From Oscillospiraceae bacterium (lineage in GTDB: Bacteria > Bacillota > Clostridia > Oscillospirales > Acutalibacteraceae): DNA of 64,000 nt. Below, piece after piece: positions 1-9,271 of the stretch (positions are counted from its first letter, which is position 1; every line of letters starts with the position of its first letter). The notes below the pieces were generated by a model that worked only from the letters and a program-made list of their open reading frames with translations, was not told the origin of the DNA and ran no database searches. The position numbers were made by a program, and so were the translations under genes. The stretch is taken from contig DOQR01000004.1 in the NCBI GenBank assembly GCA_003514385.1, positions 517,036 through 581,035 of the forward strand, given 5' to 3'.

Positions 1-23
1 TCTACCAACTGAGCTACAGAGGC
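1..23 (-). tRNA. partial tRNA (5' end only)
   Basis: Read on the minus strand this is the 5' acceptor strand and D-arm of a tRNA, with the typical GTAGCTCAGTTGGTAGA core. The anticodon lies outside the window, so the isotype cannot be given. It is the last visible member of a three-tRNA minus-strand cluster. Confidence 0.85.
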
Positions 24-64
24 AAATATATGAAAACCGGCATAGCCGAATTTCGGCGAAATAA

Positions 65-141
65 TGGCGACCCGGAACGGTCTCGAACCGTCGACCTCTA
101 GCGTGACAGGCTAGCGCTCTAACCAACTGAGCTACCGGGCC
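65..141 (-). tRNA. tRNA-Asp (GTC)
   Basis: A full cloverleaf of 77 nt can be drawn on the minus strand, including an encoded CCA end. The anticodon stem CTAGC/GCTAG encloses the loop CTGTCAC, giving anticodon GTC. It sits four bases from the upstream tRNA-Val and probably shares its transcript. Confidence 0.95.
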
Positions 142-145
142 ATTT

Positions 146-221
146 TGGTGGGAACAACAGGGCTCGAACCTGTGACCCCTTGCTTGTAAGGCAAGTGCTC
201 TCCCAGCTGAGCTATGCTCCC
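146..221 (-). tRNA. tRNA-Val (TAC)
   Basis: A 76-nt cloverleaf on the minus strand with an encoded CCA end. The anticodon stem CTTGC/GCAAG encloses CTTACAA, giving anticodon TAC. It is the first gene of the tRNA cluster, directly behind a consensus promoter. Confidence 0.95.
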
Positions 222-255
222 TGATCGATCGGTTTTTCGTCCGACGACGCAGACT

Positions 256-284
256 AATATACTATAAATTCGTCATTCTGTCAA
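256..284 (-). promoter_or_regulatory. sigma-70-type promoter of the tRNA cluster
   Basis: On the minus strand TTGACA (279-284) and TATATT (256-261) are separated by exactly 17 bases, about 35 bases upstream of tRNA-Val. Confidence 0.85.
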
Positions 285-314
285 GCCTTATTTGCAATTT
301 TTTTCAGTTTTTCT

Positions 315-349
315 TAAAAAAGTCTCCGCCGCGCCCGGCAACGGAGACT
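315..349 (-). terminator. terminator of the SDR gene
   Basis: AGTCTCCG (321-328) pairs with CGGAGACT (342-349). On the minus strand the stem is followed by a T-run at 315-320, just after the SDR stop codon. Confidence 0.8.
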
Positions 350-366
350 CTATTCAGATTTTGCGC

Positions 367-1161
367 TTATTTTGCATATATCGCGCCGATTATCTTGTTC
401 ATGGTCTTCCACGACATGAGGCGGGTGAGGAAGGTCAGGAACGAATAGCTCGCGCCGATGGTGTATATCGGGCTCACCTTTTTCTTCATGGCGACATTGG
501 CGATAAATTTTCCGGCGACCGCGGGATCCATGCCCGTCTGCTCGTCATGCTCCATGCGGGAGACAGAGCGCCCGATGCGTCCGCCGTAGACATCGTCGCC
601 GTCGACCGTCTTTTCGCGCGCCTTTGTAAAGCCCGTTTTTATATCGCCCGGCTGAACCGCGCAGACGGTGACACCGTAGGGGCGAAGCTCGTTTGCAAGA
701 GCCATGGTATATGAATTTGTCGCAGCTTTCGCTGCGGAATAATAGGTCTGGAACGGAATCGGAATCTGCCCGGCGACGGAGCTGATATTGACTATTCTCC
801 CCTGTCCCGCTTCGCGCATAACAGGAACGACGGCGCGGTTCATATTCACCATACCGAAAAAGTTCGTGTCAAAAAGGCGCTTGGCGTCCTCGGTCTTTGT
901 GAACTCAACTGCGCCCGAGATGCCGAAGCCCGCGTTGTTGACGAGCACATCTATCTTGCCCTCGCGAGCGACTATCTCATCGACCGCTTTTTTCACTGCC
1001 GCTTCGTCCGTCACATCAGCGACGAGGTGGTTGAGTCCCTCGACACCCTGCGCACGGCGGCTGAGTTCATAAACGGTATATCCCGCATTTTTAAGCGCGA
1101 GCGCGGTCTGCATGCCTATGCCTGACGTTCCCCCGGTCAGGACTGCTATCTTTTTATCCAT
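367..1161 (-). CDS. short-chain dehydrogenase/reductase (SDR)
   Basis: This 264-residue protein is a classical SDR, a cytoplasmic NAD(P)-dependent oxidoreductase. It shows the Rossmann glycine motif TGGTSGIG (residues 9-16), NNAG (75-78), a serine in NISS (about 127) and the catalytic YxxxK pair (Tyr141, Lys145). The start was placed at MDKK because an AGGAGG-like ribosome site (ttcggaggtac) precedes it; the longer reading runs through the promoter. The C-terminus, with a hydrophobic stretch near 230-264, resembles the SDRs that act on lipids or steroids, but the substrate cannot be told. It is divergent from a PadR regulator gene. Confidence 0.92.
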   Translation of the reverse strand: MDKKIAVLTGGTSGIGMQTALALKNAGYTVYELSRRAQGVEGLNHLVADVTDEAAVKKAVDEIVAREGKIDVLVNNAGFGISGAVEFTKTEDAKRLFDTNFFGMVNMNRAVVPVMREAGQGRIVNISSVAGQIPIPFQTYYSAAKAATNSYTMALANELRPYGVTVCAVQPGDIKTGFTKAREKTVDGDDVYGGRIGRSVSRMEHDEQTGMDPAVAGKFIANVAMKKKVSPIYTIGASYSFLTFLTRLMSWKTMNKIIGAIYAK

Positions 1162-1192
1162 AAAATGTACCTCCGAACTGAATAACAGGTAG

Positions 1193-1221
1193 ATTATACC
1201 ACAACTGTATTGCATATTCAA
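1193..1221 (-). promoter_or_regulatory. promoter of the SDR gene
   Basis: On the minus strand TTGAAT (1216-1221), a 17-base spacer and TATAAT (1193-1198) lie about 30 bases upstream of the SDR start. A TG dinucleotide extends the -10 element. Confidence 0.8.
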
Positions 1222-1255
1222 TGCGGGCGAAGAATGCAAAAATTTCTTTTTTCTG

Positions 1256-1284
1256 TTGACAAAGGCGAAAATACATGATAGCAT
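1256..1284 (+). promoter_or_regulatory. promoter of the PadR operon
   Basis: TTGACA (1256-1261), a 17-base spacer and TAGCAT (1279-1284) precede the PadR gene and are divergent from the SDR promoter. Confidence 0.75.
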
Positions 1285-1295
1285 ATATGCATAGA

Positions 1296-1313
1296 TACTC
1301 AATGCATTGAGTA
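1296..1313. promoter_or_regulatory. perfect 18-bp palindrome, probable PadR operator
   Basis: TACTCAATG is followed directly by its reverse complement CATTGAGTA. The palindrome covers the expected transcription start of the PadR gene, which suggests autoregulation; this role is inferred from position. Confidence 0.7.
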
Positions 1314-1335
1314 AAATTGTATACAAGGTGATAGT

Positions 1336-1680
1336 ATGAAAATAAGCAAGGAACTCGCAAAGGGCAGCACGGGGCTGTTGGTGCTCAGCGTCATATCAAA
1401 GACCGATATGTACGGCTACCAGATAATCAAGACGCTCGAAGTGATGAGCGAAAATGTGTTCAGTCTCAACGAAGGCACGCTCTACCCCATTCTGCACTCG
1501 CTCGAAAAAGAGGGTTCGCTCGAATCTTATTGGTGCGAAGCGGAGGGCAGAAAACGCAAATATTATAAGATAACCGAATCGGGGCTCGCCGAGCTCGCGG
1601 ACAAAAAACGCGAGTGGCAGAGCTTCTCAGGCGCCGTTTCAAAGGTACTGGGAGGTGCGAAGCTTGCAGCAGAGGTTTGA
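1336..1680 (+). CDS. PadR family transcriptional regulator
   Basis: A 114-residue protein with the PadR winged-helix signature: a leading KGSTGLLVLSV, then MYGYQIIK, then EGTLYPILHSLEKEG and a wing with RKRKYYKIT. PadR proteins are usually dimeric repressors of adjacent membrane or transport genes. The start at MKISKEL follows a GGTGATAGT ribosome site. Its last bases overlap the start of the next gene, so the two are translationally coupled. A near relative lies at 32850-33197, also paired with a permease-prefix protein. Confidence 0.93.
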   Translation: MKISKELAKGSTGLLVLSVISKTDMYGYQIIKTLEVMSENVFSLNEGTLYPILHSLEKEGSLESYWCEAEGRKRKYYKITESGLAELADKKREWQSFSGAVSKVLGGAKLAAEV

Positions 1681-3430
1681 CGGATTTCTCGACTATGTCT
1701 GCGGCAATATAATATCGAAGCGCGAGCGCGAAAATGCCAGGAACGAGCTATATGACCATTTAATGTGCATCTACGAATGTAACCTCGCGCAGGGCATGGA
1801 CGAAGAGCACGCGGCGATTGAGGCGGAGAACTCCATGGGCGACAGAAATGCTGTTCGTGCGCAGCTCGAACAGGTTCACGCGAGCTTCCCGGAGCTCGAC
1901 TTCAAAAAAGCCCTGGCGCTTGTTACGGTCGGCTTCGTTTTCATGAGCTTTATGCTCGAAGTCTCCTACCCGCTTTTGAAAGAAGTCATTCAGCTTTTCG
2001 GCATGGCGCTGGTCTTCGCCGGGACATTCTGCCTGCGCAAAGCGAGCAAGAGGCTCGGTCAATCTTTTGCCGTGTTCTCGGCGCAGTTTGCACTTTTTGC
2101 CGCAAATATCATTTTATACCCGCTCAGCGAGAAATACAGTTGGCTCCCAACCGTTCTGCTCGTGGGCTCATACATATGCGCCGCCGTGTTCTGGGCACTG
2201 TTTGCACTGGGGCTGAAAAATCTCACAAACGGGCGCGAAGCGGCAAAGCATCCGCCGTATTCGGCATGCATATATCTCAACGCGGCGTTAAATATTGCCA
2301 ACACTATACTCGTACTGCTCGCATTCTCAAGTGGCACTTACAGCGCGGACAAAAATATCAAAATAGAAGGCTTCCCCGCGCTGACATTTATTATAGTCGC
2401 AGTCGCCGCAATCGTTGTCACGCTTATCACGCTCGTCCGCGCGAACAAACTGCTTTTTGAAAGCGGGCACGAATACACCGTTGAATCATCAAGCGGCAAG
2501 AAAGCGGCGCTTGTGATATGCTCGTTTGCGCTCGTATTCATTCTCAGCGGTGCTGTCGATTTTGCTCTCGCCGAGCGCAAGGCGGAAACGCAGCCGTATA
2601 ACGCGCACGACATATTGATGAGCGACAGCGAGCGCGACAGAATCTGTGCAATACTTTCGAGCTACGGGATATCGGACGACAATATTGCCCTGCTCCCGGA
2701 CAGCGAACTGCAAAAATACAGCAATGCGGTCAGCGCAGACGAGCTCGACGACACGATGAAAGATCTTATTGCAAACTGGAACGCCCGCCCGGAGTTTAGC
2801 TTCAAAAGCAGAGATATCGAATATAATTTCGAGCGGCACGAATACTGCATAATCATCGATTCCGGAGAGCCGCACAACTATATTCGCACACTGTATTTTC
2901 TCGAATTGCAGGATTCCGAGCAGACGAGAAACGACCGAAAATATGTTGACGGCATGATTTTCAACTACACCGACGCAACCGCCTCGAATTATCTTATGCC
3001 GCTCAACATGGGCGGAGAATACAACGGTGATCTTTTCATGATACTGACCGAAGAGAACGGCGGTCTTGTAGAAAACAAGCCGCTCAACATACAACCGGAC
3101 AGCGACGCGTCGATAAACAGAATAAACCGCGTTGAATTCCAACTCAAAGATGGCATGAAGATAATCTACGCCGCCTATCTCGGCGAGCCGAGCGACGATT
3201 CGAGCAAAATACTCACGGCGAATTACACGGTACAGTATGTCCACCGCAAACTGCCGATACAGTCGCCTGCGAGCCGCGCGCTCATACATCAGACAGGAAT
3301 ATCCACGCCGACATATTGCCGCAGCCATGATGTGCATCCGTGCGATGTGTCATATGAGTCGATATTCAAAGAGCCGTTCAGTGACAGCGAAAACGAAGCT
3401 TCTGATTTCACGGAGGATATAACGAAATGA
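1664..3430 (+). CDS. membrane protein with permease-prefix-like N-terminus
   Basis: About 588 residues. The first 75 form a helical soluble domain (FDGFLDYVCG..., then the ENSMGD motif) like the 'permease prefix domain' often encoded beside PadR regulators. Several hydrophobic helices follow between about residues 75 and 310, then a hydrophilic domain of about 280 residues that is probably extracytoplasmic. The start is most likely TTG at 1664: a GGAGGTG site lies six bases upstream and the resulting N-terminus matches the paralog at 3488, whereas the GTG at 1655 falls inside that ribosome site. It overlaps the PadR gene by 17 bases. The function is unknown. Confidence 0.8.
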   Translation: MQQRFDGFLDYVCGNIISKRERENARNELYDHLMCIYECNLAQGMDEEHAAIEAENSMGDRNAVRAQLEQVHASFPELDFKKALALVTVGFVFMSFMLEVSYPLLKEVIQLFGMALVFAGTFCLRKASKRLGQSFAVFSAQFALFAANIILYPLSEKYSWLPTVLLVGSYICAAVFWALFALGLKNLTNGREAAKHPPYSACIYLNAALNIANTILVLLAFSSGTYSADKNIKIEGFPALTFIIVAVAAIVVTLITLVRANKLLFESGHEYTVESSSGKKAALVICSFALVFILSGAVDFALAERKAETQPYNAHDILMSDSERDRICAILSSYGISDDNIALLPDSELQKYSNAVSADELDDTMKDLIANWNARPEFSFKSRDIEYNFERHEYCIIIDSGEPHNYIRTLYFLELQDSEQTRNDRKYVDGMIFNYTDATASNYLMPLNMGGEYNGDLFMILTEENGGLVENKPLNIQPDSDASINRINRVEFQLKDGMKIIYAAYLGEPSDDSSKILTANYTVQYVHRKLPIQSPASRALIHQTGISTPTYCRSHDVHPCDVSYESIFKEPFSDSENEASDFTEDITK

Positions 3431-3487
3431 AAACTGCCCGAAAGCGGACAGACAGGGTAAAACAACAAACAACGGAGGTGCAGTATC

Positions 3488-5296
3488 ATGGACAGGTTTG
3501 ATGGATTTCTCGACTATGTCTGCGGCGATATAATCTCAGACCGCGAGCGTGAAAACGCCAGAAATGAACTTTATGACCATCTGATGTGCACCTACGAATG
3601 CAACCTCGCGCGGGGTATGGACGAGGAGCACGCGGCAATCGAAGCGGAAAACTCCATGGGCGACAGGAACGATGTCAAGACAAAGCTCGGTCAGGTTCAC
3701 GCGAGTTTTCCCGAGCTCAGATTCAAGAGCGCGCTGGCTCTCGTTATCGCCGGATTCTTTTTCGCATCGTTCCAAATAAGTCTGCTCAGCGGCATGGACA
3801 TACTCATAAAGATGTTCGGTCAATCGCTGATGATAGCGGGCATATTCTGCCTGCGCAAGGCACACAAGAAGCTCGGATTATCATTCGCCGCGATAATGGG
3901 ACAATATGTTCTTTCGGGCGCTTCAACGGTGCTGACTCCGATAGCGGAGGATCACCCGCTCCCAATCTTCATTCTTTCGCTGCTCGGCGCGATATGCGGC
4001 GCGGCGTTCTGGATTCTTTTTGTCGGCGGGCTGATTGATCTCACAAGAGGCCGCGAGGACGCAGAGGCTCTGCATCTCCCGCTGTGCGCTGTGTCGAACG
4101 TGCTTCTCAGTGCGCTCAGCGGCTGGACATACATATATATGTACATCACAAAAACGGCATCCCTAAACTCGGAAAACGCGCCGGTTTTCTTCCTTATCGC
4201 GATATCGCTGGTTATACTCAACATGATAATCACGATAGCCGTTCTGCGGCGGGCAAATAAGTTCCTCTACGAGAGCGGTCACGAATATGAGGCGGAGAGC
4301 TCCGGGCTGAAGAAAGCCGCCGTAACGCTCTGCGCGTTCGCGCTGGTGCTCGCGGCATGCGCGGGTTTCGATGCATATCGTCTGACGAGAAAAGCCGAAA
4401 TTGAGCCGTACAGCACGTCGGACATCGCAATGGACGCAGACGAGCGCGCGAGAATAGAAAACACCCTTTCGGACTACGGAGTTGACAGAGAGGTTCTGAA
4501 GCTTCTGCCGAACAGCGAGATTATGCGATTCCGCAACACGGCGAGTATCGACAAGCTGACAGACATGTCTCTTCAGGACATCAAATACACAAAGGAATAT
4601 CAGAGCCGCAGGAACAGCGACGGCAAGCTTCAATCCGGAGTCTACACGATGGGCACTACCGACAATCCGTCATATTATTTTGAAAATTTAACATACTGCG
4701 TCACGGATAACGACGGCAAGAAACAGCTGCTCTGTTCTTTTGAGCTAAAAGACATAGAGTCCGCCAAGAAGGGCGATATAAAAAATTACGCCGACTGCCT
4801 TGAATTCGAGAAAAGCGACGCAAACAAAAGTCTGATGACATATCAGGTATACAGAAACAACGACTCGTTTTTCATCCTGACTCAAGAAGACGGTCAGGAA
4901 CTGAAAAATAAGCCGCTGAATATCAAGAGAAAAACCGACGCGCTCGGGAACACGGCGATCTCCGAGGTCGAATTCCAATGCAAACCCGGGATGAGGATTT
5001 TCTACACCGCAGACCTCACCATCGCCGACACGCCATATCCGATATATGACATAAAGCTCGGAGCCTCGTACATTCATCGCAAAAGACCGATATTATGGAT
5101 ATCCGAACGCACACCGAAAACTCAGATAGATTCGCAGCAAGGGCAGCGATTTTGCTGGGTGAGGCCGGCCATAAGAACATTATATGTCCCGTATCTCAAG
5201 AGCGAAGCCCCATACGAAGCGACGACCGAGCCCGAAGAAGAGACAACGGAGCGCGTCATCCACGGAAATTCAATCGAAGAGATGGCCGCGAGCTAA
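3488..5296 (+). CDS. tandem paralog of the preceding membrane protein
   Basis: A 602-residue protein with the same architecture as the preceding gene: a soluble prefix (MDRFDGFLDYVCG, ENSMGD), six or so hydrophobic helices, and a long hydrophilic C-terminal part. The first 70 residues are nearly identical to the paralog, while the membrane and C-terminal parts have diverged. This indicates an old tandem duplication in which the prefix stayed under constraint. The ATG follows ACGGAGGTG with good spacing. It lies 57 bases after the upstream gene and is probably in the PadR operon. The function is not recognised. Confidence 0.85.
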   Translation: MDRFDGFLDYVCGDIISDRERENARNELYDHLMCTYECNLARGMDEEHAAIEAENSMGDRNDVKTKLGQVHASFPELRFKSALALVIAGFFFASFQISLLSGMDILIKMFGQSLMIAGIFCLRKAHKKLGLSFAAIMGQYVLSGASTVLTPIAEDHPLPIFILSLLGAICGAAFWILFVGGLIDLTRGREDAEALHLPLCAVSNVLLSALSGWTYIYMYITKTASLNSENAPVFFLIAISLVILNMIITIAVLRRANKFLYESGHEYEAESSGLKKAAVTLCAFALVLAACAGFDAYRLTRKAEIEPYSTSDIAMDADERARIENTLSDYGVDREVLKLLPNSEIMRFRNTASIDKLTDMSLQDIKYTKEYQSRRNSDGKLQSGVYTMGTTDNPSYYFENLTYCVTDNDGKKQLLCSFELKDIESAKKGDIKNYADCLEFEKSDANKSLMTYQVYRNNDSFFILTQEDGQELKNKPLNIKRKTDALGNTAISEVEFQCKPGMRIFYTADLTIADTPYPIYDIKLGASYIHRKRPILWISERTPKTQIDSQQGQRFCWVRPAIRTLYVPYLKSEAPYEATTEPEEETTERVIHGNSIEEMAAS

Positions 5297-5301
5297 GATA
5301 A

Positions 5302-5335
5302 AAAATGAGCCTCCGAAATACGGAGACTCATTTTA
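5302..5335. terminator. bidirectional terminator between convergent genes
   Basis: AAAATGAG-C-CTCCG pairs with CGGAG-A-CTCATTTT around an AAATA loop, with A- and T-rich flanks suited to termination on both strands. Confidence 0.85.
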
Positions 5336-5341
5336 TTTTTA

Positions 5342-6088
5342 TTACATCTCGCCGAGGGCGAAGGTATCCGAGAGCCAATCGGTGCAGAGCTTCACCCACT
5401 GTGAAGCACGGGCATTTTCTATAACTGACTCTGGTTTATCGCAGACGCTAGGGGTGCACAGCGAGAAGCCGTGCCAGCCCTTGGCGAAAATATGCATCTC
5501 GAACGGCACTTCGTTTTTCGTGAGCGCCTCGGCATATTTTATGGAGTTTATTATCGGGACGGTTTTGTCCGACGCGCTGCCGAAGATGAATGTGGGTGGA
5601 GTATTTCTATCCACATGTTCTTCGAGCGACGGCACGTGGAACGCCAGAATACGGCTTATCTCGGAGAGGATACACGGATAGCCGAGGATACACGCATTGG
5701 GTCTTGTGCTGCTGAGAGTCGAGAGGGCCGCCGCAAGATGCGCGCCGGCGGAAAAGCCTATGGCGGCGATCTTGTCTTTTATAACATGCCACTCCTCCGC
5801 CCTTTCGCGTATAAGCGTCAGCGCTTCTTCGGCATCGGCAAGGGGCATCTTGAAATCCTTGCCCTCGCCCACGGTATAGCGCAGGACGAAAGTGTTATAT
5901 CCGTGCACGGCGAATGCCATGGCTATCGGCTCAGCCTCGCGGTCGGAGCACATATAGTATCCGCCGCCGGGAATAACCAAAACCGCCGGGCGGTCGGTCA
6001 TATTCGGCATTTCTTTTGATGTATCGAGCAGATACGCGGTGAGCGTCGCCCCGGGATTGCTTTTGAGTTCCAGCTTTTCAACCGTCAT
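5342..6088 (-). CDS. alpha/beta-hydrolase, acetyl-esterase type
   Basis: This 248-residue protein has an alpha/beta-hydrolase fold without a signal peptide. PGGGY (residues 40-44) is the oxyanion-hole loop, GFSAG supplies the nucleophile Ser113, and Asp174 (SASDKTVP) and His206 (GWHGF) complete the triad. This set is typical of the acetyl-xylan or oligosaccharide esterases (BD-FAE/Axe-like) found in Clostridia. It starts 11 bases after the GH38 mannosidase stop and has its own GAGGAATAT ribosome site, so it is co-transcribed. It may remove acetyl groups that would block glycosidases; the exact substrate is an inference. Confidence 0.88.
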   Translation of the reverse strand: MTVEKLELKSNPGATLTAYLLDTSKEMPNMTDRPAVLVIPGGGYYMCSDREAEPIAMAFAVHGYNTFVLRYTVGEGKDFKMPLADAEEALTLIRERAEEWHVIKDKIAAIGFSAGAHLAAALSTLSSTRPNACILGYPCILSEISRILAFHVPSLEEHVDRNTPPTFIFGSASDKTVPIINSIKYAEALTKNEVPFEMHIFAKGWHGFSLCTPSVCDKPESVIENARASQWVKLCTDWLSDTFALGEM

Positions 6089-6099
6089 GATATTCCTCC

Positions 6100-9000
6100 T
6101 CAGTAAGTGACCTTGAGGGTCTTTATCTCGAAGGGTCTGAACTGAAGTTTCGCGGGCGCAGTGTTCTCGACTTCGCCCTGCTCCTCTTCAAGCATGTTGG
6201 TTATCTTCACGCTCTTTGCGCCGTCGAAGAAGCTGACTTTTGCGTTGGTGAAGGTGCCCTCCGCCTCATACATACGAACTATGAATGCACGCTGAGCATC
6301 CTCGCAGGGCTTGACAGCCTCGACAAATATATTGTCGGCGTCGATGCTCATGAGCTTCTGAGCCGAATATTCGCCGGCAGTCACCGCGGCGGGAACATTG
6401 AGCTCATATGCCGGGCGGATAACGCTCTCGGCATCGAAGCCGCTGTCATGCGGCAGGAACGAATAGACGCAGTGGTGAACGCCTCTGTCGCCCTTGAAAT
6501 CGGGGCGCAAGCCGCCCTTGTGCAGGGACAGGCGCAGCTTGCCGCCGTTGACACTGATGCCGTACTTGCTGTCGTTAAGAACAGCGACGCCGAAACGGGT
6601 CTCGGAGAGGTCGGTATATTTATGGTTGAGCACCTCGAACTTCGCCTTTTCAACGCTGTTGTTGCGGGTGGTCGGGCGCTTGACATTGCCGAACTGGACA
6701 TCGAAGCGGGCGAACTCCTGCCTGACAGAAGTATCGAACGCAGTCTTGAGGAAGCGGTGGTTATCCTGCCAATCCATGACGGTGTCGAAGCGCACCTCGG
6801 CGCTGTCCGCAAAGAATATCATATCCTGCGTAACGGTCGATTTGCCGCTTATCGCATACTTGCTGCGGATAACAAATGCGACGGAGCCGTTCGAAACGAC
6901 CTCGCGGCTGACAAGCTTCGAGACATCCTCAAACTTCATCTCGATATCGGCGTCAACATCCCAGTTATCCCACTCGGACGGGAAATCTTCCGCCATGATG
7001 AAAGTGTTGAGATTATATCCATCGCCGCAGATCTCGCGGTCGGCGCGCTTATCGACAAAAGAAGAAATCGTGCCGTTATCCGCAAACTTGACGGACGCGA
7101 ACGGAGTCTCAAGGCTGTTATCATCAAGGCTGAACACGCTGTTTTCTTCGGGCTTGCCGTCGACAAGCTTGAGGGTGATGCTCGAAAATGCCGGGACGGT
7201 CACGCCGCCGACCATGAGCTTTTTGTTGCCTCTGACATCGGTGTAGACCTGCTGTCTGTAGCCGCCGTCAACTATCTTGCCGCTGTAGTCGAGAACAATG
7301 ACGTCGGAGCGGTCAAAAGAAAGGGTGTTCGTGACGGTCACGCAGTCCTCCTTGTCGCTCTGAGCGAGCTCTTTGACAAGATCGCGGGCGCGGGTTATGA
7401 GCGCGGTAGTCATGGCGCGGGACTCCTCATGGGCGCGCGGGATGCAGGTGCCGGGGAGGATATCGTGGAACTGGTTGACGAGCAGCTTCTCATAGAGCGG
7501 AGCGATATCCGCGCTGTCCGCCGTCTTATTGTTCTTCACTGCGTCGTTTACGGTAAATATTTCAAGGTCTCTGAGTGCGAACTCAGCCTTGCGGTTGTTG
7601 CGCTTTATGACATGCTGGTTTGTGAGCGTGCCGCGGTGCAGCTCAAGATAGAGCTCACCTGCGTATGTATCGGGCTCGACCGCGTCTCTCTCAATCTCTT
7701 TCATTGCCTCGCCGACAAGCTTGTGCTCGGACTTCGGGCAGCCGTTCAAGTCGGCGCAGCGTTTTGCCGCCTCGATCATCTCGAACTGCGGTCCGCCGCC
7801 GCCGTCTCCGTAGCCGTAGGAGATAACGCGGGTGTCGGTGACGCGCTTATCTTTGATGCACGAATGGTTGTTCGAGGGAGTACCCGCGACATAGGTCATG
7901 AGATCCTCGGCATCGGGCCAGATGTGGGTGCGGTTGAAATGGGTGAACACCTTTGTGCCGTCGATACCCTCCCAATAGAAAGTATCAAGCGGGAATGTGT
8001 TGGTGTCGTTCCAGTCAATTTTGGTTGTCAGGAAATAATCGACGCAGCAGCCTTTCATTATCTGCGGGATAGCCGCGCTGTAGCCGAAGGTATCGGGCAG
8101 CCAGAAGCAGTTCGAGGTGAAATCGAAATATTTTCTCGTGAATCTCTGACCCCAGAGGAACTGTCTGACCATCGACTCGCCGGAGGTTATGTTGCAGTCG
8201 CACTCGACCCACACGCCGCCGTTGGGCTCGTATCTGCCCTCTTTGACCTTCTGCTGAATGCGCGCGAAGAGGTCGGGATATTTGCGGCGCAGGAAGTCGC
8301 TGTGGCACGATGAGCTCTGGATAAATTTATATTCCGGATACTCGTCCATGAGCGCAAGCTGGTTTGCATAGGTGCGCGCGCACTTCTTGACTGTCTCGCC
8401 GACATGCCAGAGCCACGCGGTGTCCATATGCGAATGTCCGATGAGCGCAGCCTTCGGTGCATCGTCGCTGTTTTTGACGGAGAGTGCTTTTTTAAGATAG
8501 GGCTTCGCTCTCTCGAGAGCTGCCATGAACTCGTCACGGTCAACATCGTCGGGTGACTGATATATCTCTTTGAATACTTTTTCAAGCTCGTTTATAACGG
8601 AAGCGCGTCTGAAAGAGCTCTCCGGCAGGTTCTTGACGAGCTGAACGAGGGTGCGCAGATCGAAATAGAACTCCTGGATAGCATAGTTCTTGACGCAGAT
8701 ATCAATGCCCTCATATGAGAAATCATAGGTGAGCAGAGGGTTGTTCTCGGTCGGGTGGCAGCCCTTATAAGAATGGCCCGCGTAATATTCGAGGTCGATG
8801 GCTATCTTCTCGCCTGCCTTTGCGTCCTTTTTGAGCAGGTCGCAGTAGTGGTTGCCGTGGCCGGTGAAAACTATCTTCGTGCTGAAGTTGCCGTAGGGCA
8901 CTCCGTCAACCCAGAGGGTTCCCTCGTAGCCCGAGATGTGCGGGCGGATAAAAATATCTTTTCCGCCGAGTCCGTCGGGGACGACAAAATCGGTCTTGAA

Positions 9001-9210
9001 CCAGCAATAGCCGAACTCCTCACCCCATTTGTAGCCCTTTTCGATGGGGTCAAAAAGGCTGTCCTCCGGGATGCAGTGGAAACGCTCGAGGGTTGCGAAC
9101 GCGCTCACGGGGCCCGGCTCGCCGACTTTTTCAAAAATCATCGGCTCGATGATATCGACAAAGCGCTCAAGCTTTCTAAGCATTCTGTCGGTCTGTTTTA
9201 AATCCAGCAT
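6100..9210 (-). CDS. alpha-mannosidase, glycoside hydrolase family 38
   Basis: A full-length 1036-residue GH38 enzyme that releases alpha-linked mannose, probably in the cytoplasm because no signal peptide is seen. The N-terminal 250 residues are the usual beta-rich domain. The catalytic domain shows the zinc motif HSHMDTAW (259-266) and the nucleophile Asp373 in WLPDTFG; the C-terminal half is the beta-sandwich region. The start ATG follows GGAGAGAAT. It is transcribed from its own promoter (9272-9300), with the esterase downstream. A very long ORF on the opposite strand inside the gene is a codon-bias shadow. Confidence 0.96.
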   Translation of the reverse strand: MLDLKQTDRMLRKLERFVDIIEPMIFEKVGEPGPVSAFATLERFHCIPEDSLFDPIEKGYKWGEEFGYCWFKTDFVVPDGLGGKDIFIRPHISGYEGTLWVDGVPYGNFSTKIVFTGHGNHYCDLLKKDAKAGEKIAIDLEYYAGHSYKGCHPTENNPLLTYDFSYEGIDICVKNYAIQEFYFDLRTLVQLVKNLPESSFRRASVINELEKVFKEIYQSPDDVDRDEFMAALERAKPYLKKALSVKNSDDAPKAALIGHSHMDTAWLWHVGETVKKCARTYANQLALMDEYPEYKFIQSSSCHSDFLRRKYPDLFARIQQKVKEGRYEPNGGVWVECDCNITSGESMVRQFLWGQRFTRKYFDFTSNCFWLPDTFGYSAAIPQIMKGCCVDYFLTTKIDWNDTNTFPLDTFYWEGIDGTKVFTHFNRTHIWPDAEDLMTYVAGTPSNNHSCIKDKRVTDTRVISYGYGDGGGGPQFEMIEAAKRCADLNGCPKSEHKLVGEAMKEIERDAVEPDTYAGELYLELHRGTLTNQHVIKRNNRKAEFALRDLEIFTVNDAVKNNKTADSADIAPLYEKLLVNQFHDILPGTCIPRAHEESRAMTTALITRARDLVKELAQSDKEDCVTVTNTLSFDRSDVIVLDYSGKIVDGGYRQQVYTDVRGNKKLMVGGVTVPAFSSITLKLVDGKPEENSVFSLDDNSLETPFASVKFADNGTISSFVDKRADREICGDGYNLNTFIMAEDFPSEWDNWDVDADIEMKFEDVSKLVSREVVSNGSVAFVIRSKYAISGKSTVTQDMIFFADSAEVRFDTVMDWQDNHRFLKTAFDTSVRQEFARFDVQFGNVKRPTTRNNSVEKAKFEVLNHKYTDLSETRFGVAVLNDSKYGISVNGGKLRLSLHKGGLRPDFKGDRGVHHCVYSFLPHDSGFDAESVIRPAYELNVPAAVTAGEYSAQKLMSIDADNIFVEAVKPCEDAQRAFIVRMYEAEGTFTNAKVSFFDGAKSVKITNMLEEEQGEVENTAPAKLQFRPFEIKTLKVTY

Positions 9211-9271
9211 ATTCTTCTCTCCAAAATATATTTTTCCGCCGTGCGGACATTTGACTTATATAATATGTAAC

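Noticed and set aside
6448..8313. A 621-residue open frame antisense to the GH38 gene
   Set aside because: It matches no family. It results from strong codon bias in the GH38 gene, whose own frame has clear motifs; several more antisense frames lie in mgtE, gap and the GH3 gene.
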